Positions 60,377 to 64,000 of a DNA stretch of 64,000 nucleotides are shown here, piece after piece. Source of the DNA: Clostridiales bacterium (lineage in GTDB: Bacteria > Bacillota > Clostridia > Oscillospirales > Oscillospiraceae); assembly GCA_004556965.1 (NCBI GenBank), contig SFFE01000002.1:186001-250000 (forward strand). Direction: 5' to 3'. The notes under the pieces were generated by a model, which saw only the letters and a list, made by a program, of their open reading frames with translations, was not told where the DNA came from and searched no databases. A program made the translations under genes and the position numbers. How positions within the stretch are numbered: position 1 is the first letter of the stretch; the number at the start of each line of letters is the position of its first letter.

Positions 60377-60450
60377 TGGAGCGGGTGATGGGAATCGAAC
60401 CCACGTATCCAGCTTGGAAGGCTGGTGTTCTACCATTGAACTACACCCGC
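60377..60450 (-). tRNA. tRNA-Gly (anticodon UCC), CCA encoded
   Basis: Acceptor GCGGGTG/CACCCGC, discriminator T; anticodon stem CCAGC/GCTGG with loop CTTCCAA; T-arm GTGGG-TTCGATT-CCCAT. First gene of the tRNA transcript. Confidence 0.96.
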
Positions 60451-60479
60451 GAAGGTCTTTCCCACATTTCAGCTTTACG

Positions 60480-60509
60480 AATATACCATTATCAAAGAGG
60501 GTTTGTCAA
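60480..60509 (-). promoter_or_regulatory. Promoter of the tRNA cluster
   Basis: On the minus strand TTGACA (60509-60504), 18 bases, TATATT (60485-60480), about 30 bases upstream of tRNA-Gly. Confidence 0.8.
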
Positions 60510-60604
60510 GTCAAACTTTGAAAATGCAGCAAATTTCTCCGCAAAACAGCGGCGTCAGAAGACGATCCCTTCATTCTGCCGCTGCGCAAGCACGTCGTCT
60601 CCAT
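60506..60604 (-). CDS. Possible 32-residue protein
   Basis: ATG at 60604 with a strong AAAGGAGGA site just upstream, reading METTCLRSGRMKGSSSDAA and onward to a stop inside the tRNA promoter. It has no recognisable features, and its ribosome site belongs to a repeated stem-loop element, so it may be spurious. The remainder of 60451-60750 contains no other gene. Confidence 0.25.
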   Translation of the reverse strand: METTCLRSGRMKGSSSDAAVLRRNLLHFQSLT

Positions 60605-60608
60605 ATGG

Positions 60609-60645
60609 TCCTCCTTTCAAATCCGAAACCATGTTTCGGATTTGA
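60609..60645 (-). repeat. Stem-loop/AAAGGAGG element, copy 3
   Basis: 12-bp perfect stem 60617-60628/60634-60645; on the minus strand its 3' arm reads TTTCGGATTTGAAAGGAGGA, matching the other two copies. Confidence 0.5.
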
Positions 60646-60750
60646 TGAGGAAGAACAGGGAAGCGGATATGAAGATTTCGGCTTCAGCCGGAAACGGAAT
60701 GGAGCGCGCCTGTTCTGACGCGTGCTGCGCGCTGCCGGATGGCGAACCGG

Positions 60751-62235
60751 TTACCGGTGATAGAGCTTTTTGGTCTGAAACCGCGGCTCGTAGGTGATGT
60801 TGACCTTGAGCTTTTTGAACACATTCTCGTCCACATGGGAAAGGATCACAGTGGAATGCGCCTCGCAGCCGGCGAGCTTCTCCAGCTGCTGCATGGCGGT
60901 TTCTGCGGCTGGGTCGGTGACCGCGCAGATGGACAGGGCGATGAGAATCTCGTCCGTATGCAGCCGGGGGTTGCGGTTGCCGAGATGCGCGACCTTCAGA
61001 TGCTGGATCGGCTCGATGATTTCGGGCGAGATGAGCGTGACGGACTGGTCAATGCCGCCCAAATGCTTGAGTGCGTTGAGCAGGCAGGCGGCCGACGCGC
61101 CGAGCAGGGAGGAGGTCTTGCCAGTGATGATCGTGCCGTCCGGCAGCTCCAGCGCAACGGCGGGGCCGTCCGTTTCCTCGGCGCGGGCGAGCGCGGCGGC
61201 GACGACCGGGCGGTCGGCTGTGGTCAGCCCGATCTGATTCATCAGCAGTTCCTGCCGGTGCACCTCCACCGGCGCGCAGAAGCCGCGCAGCTGCGCGCAG
61301 GCTGTGTCGTAATACCGGCGGATGATCTCCTGCCGGGACGCGGCGCAGCACGCCTCATCGTCAGAGATGCAATATCCGGCCATGTTGACGCCCATGTCCG
61401 TAGGGCTTTTGTACGGCGACTCGCCGTAGATGCGCTGGAACATGGCGTTGAGCACGGGGAAAATCTCCACGTCGCGGTTGTAGTTCACGGTGGTGACGCC
61501 GTAGGCTTCCAGGTGATAGGGGTCGATCATGTTCACGTCGTCGAGATCGACGGTCGCGGCCTCGTAGGCGAGGTTCACGGGATGGCGCAGCGGCAGGTTC
61601 CAGATCGGGAAGGTTTCGAACTTGGCGTAGCCTGCGCAGACGCCGCGCTTGTGCTCGTGATAGAGCTGGCTGAGGCAGGTGGCCATTTTGCCGCTGCCGG
61701 GGCCGGGCGCGGTGACGACGATGAGACTGTGCGTGGTCTCGATATAATCGTTGCGGCCAAACCCGTCGTCGCTGACGATCAGGCCGATGTTGGACGGGTA
61801 GTCCGGGATGATGTAGTGACGGTAGACGCGGATGCCGAGCGCCTCCAGCCGCTGCTGGAACTTCTCGGCGGCGCTCTGGCCGCGGTAGTGCGTGATGACG
61901 ACGCTGCCGACGAAGAGCCCGCAGCCCTTGAACGCGTCGATCAGGCGCAGCGTATCGTCGTCATATGTGATGCCGAGATCGCCGCGGCGCTTGTTGCGCT
62001 CAATGTCGTCGGCCGAGATGGCGATGATGATCTCCGCCTCGTCGCGCATTTCCATGAGCATGCGCACCTTGCTATCCGGCTGGAAGCCCGGCAGCACGCG
62101 GGACGCATGGTAATCGTCGAAGAGCTTGCCGCCAAACTCCAGATACAGCTTGCCGCCGAAGTTGGCGATGCGCTCGCGGATCTTTTCCGACTGCAGGCGG
62201 ACGTATTTGTCGTTGTCGAATCCAATCGCTTTCAT
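60751..62235 (-). CDS. DUF1846-domain protein
   Basis: 494 residues, the full length of this family of unknown function. The N-terminus KAIGFDNDKYVRLQSEKIRE is typical; residues 177-183 (PGPGSGK) form a P-loop-like motif, suggesting nucleotide binding; IPDYPSNIGLIVSDDGFGRN and KFETFPIWNLPLRHPVNLAY are strongly family-like. ATG at 62235 with GGAGG upstream; an earlier in-frame start at 62259 is less likely. Crystal structures of relatives exist but no reaction is established. Confidence 0.88.
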   Translation of the reverse strand: MKAIGFDNDKYVRLQSEKIRERIANFGGKLYLEFGGKLFDDYHASRVLPGFQPDSKVRMLMEMRDEAEIIIAISADDIERNKRRGDLGITYDDDTLRLIDAFKGCGLFVGSVVITHYRGQSAAEKFQQRLEALGIRVYRHYIIPDYPSNIGLIVSDDGFGRNDYIETTHSLIVVTAPGPGSGKMATCLSQLYHEHKRGVCAGYAKFETFPIWNLPLRHPVNLAYEAATVDLDDVNMIDPYHLEAYGVTTVNYNRDVEIFPVLNAMFQRIYGESPYKSPTDMGVNMAGYCISDDEACCAASRQEIIRRYYDTACAQLRGFCAPVEVHRQELLMNQIGLTTADRPVVAAALARAEETDGPAVALELPDGTIITGKTSSLLGASAACLLNALKHLGGIDQSVTLISPEIIEPIQHLKVAHLGNRNPRLHTDEILIALSICAVTDPAAETAMQQLEKLAGCEAHSTVILSHVDENVFKKLKVNITYEPRFQTKKLYHR

Positions 62236-62389
62236 TTCTTCCGATCCTCCGTGACCCAAATCTGGGATTCTCTCTCTGCAAACAAGTATTTATTCTACAA
62301 TAAAAGACGGCCGTCGGCAACGGCTAATTTGGTTTCCCGGTAAAAAATTTGCGACAATGGGATTCACCCTTTTTTTGTTCATAAATATG

Positions 62390-62398
62390 TGGTATAAT
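62390..62398 (+). promoter_or_regulatory. Extended -10 promoter of secA
   Basis: TG-G-TATAAT (62390-62398) is an extended -10 element; the -35 region is only a T-run, which is compatible with extended -10 use. About 65 bases to the secA start. Confidence 0.6.
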
Positions 62399-62462
62399 TT
62401 CTAATCCGGTGGCGCAAAGCGCGCCGCATCGTTATTACACTGGATAAGGAGTGTAAACAAGA

Positions 62463-64000
62463 ATGGGATTTTTAACAAAGCTGTTCGGGTCGCACAGCGA
62501 TCATGAGCTGAAGCGGCTTTATCCGATCGCAGATAAAATAGAGGCGCTGTCGGACTCCTACGCCGCCATGACGGATGAGGAGCTGCGCGCCAAGACCGAC
62601 GAATTCAAGCAGCGCTACAACGCGGGCGAATCGCTCGACGACCTGCTGCCGGAGGCGTTTGCCACCGCGCGCGAGGCCGCGTGGCGTGTGCTCGGCATGA
62701 AGCCGTTTCGCGTGCAGCTCATCGGCGGCATCGTGCTGCATCAGGGCCGCATCGCTGAGATGAAGACCGGCGAGGGCAAGACGCTCGTCGCCGTGCTGCC
62801 GGCGTACCTCAACGCGCTCACCGGCGAGGGCGTGCACATCGTCACCGTGAACGACTACCTCGCCCGCCGCGACAGCGAGTGGATGGGCAAGGTCTACCGC
62901 TTCCTCGGTCTCTCCGTCGGCCTGATCGTACACGGCCTGACGAACGAGGAACGGCAGGCGGCCTACGCGGCAGACATTACCTACGGCACGAATAACGAGA
63001 TGGGCTTCGACTATCTGCGCGACAACATGGCCATCTACAAGTCGCAGATGGTGCAGCGCGGCCACGCCTTCGCCATCGTGGACGAGGTGGACTCCATCCT
63101 CATCGACGAGGCGAGAACGCCGCTCATCATCTCCGGTCAGGGCGACGAGAGCACCGACCTCTACCGGCAGGCGGAGGAGTTTGCGTCCCGCCTGAAGTGC
63201 AAAGTCTACGCCTCCATTGACGAGAAGGAAGAGGAGGACGACGATCTCGATGCGGACTATGTCGTGGACGAGAAGGCGCGCACCGCGACGCTGACCGCCC
63301 GCGGCATCGCCAAGGCGGAAGCGGCGTTCGGCCTGGAAAATCTCGCCGACCTCGAAAACTCCACGCTCTCGCACCACATCAATCAGGCGATCAAGGCGCA
63401 CGGCATCATGAAGCGCGACATCGACTACGTCGTCAAGGACGGCGAGGTCATCATCGTCGATGAATTCACCGGCCGCCTCATGCTCGGCCGGCGCTACAGC
63501 GAAGGGCTGCACCAGGCCATCGAGGCCAAGGAGCACGTGGATGTGCAGCGCGAGAACAAGACCCTCGCCACCATCACGTTCCAGAACTACTTCCGTCTGT
63601 ACGGCAAGCTCTCCGGCATGACCGGTACGGCCATGACCGAGGAGGAGGAATTTGCCGCGATCTACAATCTCGACATCATCGAGATCCCGACGAACAAGCC
63701 GCTCGCGCGCATCGACGATCCCGACGTGGTGTACAAGACCGACGCGGGCAAAAACCGCGCCATCATCGAGCAGATCCGCGCCTGCCACGAAAAGGGGCAG
63801 CCGGTGCTGGTCGGCACGGTGTCGATCGAAAAGAGCGAATATCTCTCGTCGCTGCTGAAAAAGCAGGGCATCCCGCACAACGTTCTGAACGCGAAGCACC
63901 ACGAGAAGGAGGCGGAGATCGTCGCGCAGGCCGGCAAGCTCGGCGCGGTGACGATCGCCACGAACATGGCCGGCCGCGGCACCGACATCATGCTCGGCGG
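62463..64000 (+). CDS. secA: Protein translocase ATPase SecA, N-terminal part
   Basis: Motor of the Sec export pathway; runs off the right edge after 512 codons. Walker A is KTGEGKT at 101-107, the DEVD Walker B at 207-210, MGFDYLRDNMA and DEFTGRLMLGRRYSEGLHQA lie in NBD1 and the preprotein cross-linking region, and TNMAGRGTDI begins the NBD2 part at the edge. A short acidic insertion (EKEEEDDDLDADYVVDE) lies near residue 255. AAGGAG is 11 bases before the ATG. Needed for the SLH and lipoproteins seen here. Confidence 0.97.
   Translation, partial: MGFLTKLFGSHSDHELKRLYPIADKIEALSDSYAAMTDEELRAKTDEFKQRYNAGESLDDLLPEAFATAREAAWRVLGMKPFRVQLIGGIVLHQGRIAEMKTGEGKTLVAVLPAYLNALTGEGVHIVTVNDYLARRDSEWMGKVYRFLGLSVGLIVHGLTNEERQAAYAADITYGTNNEMGFDYLRDNMAIYKSQMVQRGHAFAIVDEVDSILIDEARTPLIISGQGDESTDLYRQAEEFASRLKCKVYASIDEKEEEDDDLDADYVVDEKARTATLTARGIAKAEAAFGLENLADLENSTLSHHINQAIKAHGIMKRDIDYVVKDGEVIIVDEFTGRLMLGRRYSEGLHQAIEAKEHVDVQRENKTLATITFQNYFRLYGKLSGMTGTAMTEEEEFAAIYNLDIIEIPTNKPLARIDDPDVVYKTDAGKNRAIIEQIRACHEKGQPVLVGTVSIEKSEYLSSLLKKQGIPHNVLNAKHHEKEAEIVAQAGKLGAVTIATNMAGRGTDIMLG

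Noticed and set aside
60739..62343. 534-codon plus-strand frame opposite the DUF1846 gene
   Set aside because: Antisense shadow of a well-supported gene with ribosome site and family motifs on the minus strand.
62472..63902. 476-codon minus-strand frame opposite secA
   Set aside because: SecA motifs are continuous on the plus strand; the other frame is compositional.

Overview
This 64-kb window is chromosomal DNA from a GC-rich (I estimate about 60 percent G+C) member of the Firmicutes, most likely class Clostridia, order Oscillospirales. That placement is an inference. It rests on a PolC-type replicative polymerase, the gene order pyrH-frr-uppS-cdsA-dxr-rseP-ispG-polC, S-layer homology (SLH) proteins, a CotF-like protein, a T-box riboswitch, CIRCE control, and several ferredoxin-dependent and oxygen-defence enzymes. 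There is no integrated phage, insertion sequence or CRISPR array. Most of the window is compact and looks vertically inherited.

Layout. 0-11.5 kb: end of an unknown protein, then the housekeeping run for pyrimidine nucleotides, ribosome recycling, undecaprenyl and phospholipid synthesis, the MEP pathway, a site-2 protease and PolC. A block of stem-loops separates frr from uppS. 11.5-21 kb: a large SLH surface protein, an acyltransferase with a zinc ribbon, a cytidylate-kinase-like protein, a GIY-YIG protein, an amino-acid ABC transporter preceded by ARG-box-like sites, an RlmA-type methyltransferase and a CIRCE-controlled Hsp20. 21-26 kb: a small HTH regulator diverging from a 55-residue protein, a T-box (probably Trp) in front of a TrpB-like synthase, and feoAB. 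26-33.3 kb: redox and surface genes (TrxB-like reductase, Fe/Mn superoxide dismutase, SGNH-SLH esterase, CotF-like protein, FAD-Rieske oxidoreductase, YyaL-like protein).

33.3-43.4 kb is a self-contained catabolic locus. A LarA-like racemase and a FadR/GntR regulator diverge from an MFS carrier, a four-subunit 2-oxoacid:ferredoxin oxidoreductase, a sodium:solute symporter, a class III CoA-transferase and a D-2-hydroxyacid dehydrogenase. The shared intergenic region carries repeated FadR-type operators. I read it as uptake and oxidation of an unidentified 2-hydroxy acid to an acyl-CoA.

43.4-52.4 kb looks like an envelope locus: an LtaS-like sulfatase, a two-component system with a secreted partner, and a tight three-gene cassette of a D-aspartate-ligase-like ATP-grasp enzyme, a glutamine-dependent asparagine synthetase and an Asp/Glu racemase. 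Together these could make and attach D-Asp/D-Asn to peptidoglycan. 52.4-59 kb: a TetR-led operon with a CDP-alcohol phosphatidyltransferase, PspC and ABC-2 exporter, then MerR and AraC regulators that both carry a GyrI-like domain, a lone holin-like protein and a truncated MFS remnant. 59-64 kb: five tRNA genes on the minus strand among repeated stem-loops, a DUF1846 protein and the start of secA.

The most unusual single gene is the amino-acid-binding lipoprotein at 17149-18000. Its domain order is circularly permuted: the segment that normally ends the protein sits directly after the lipobox linker.
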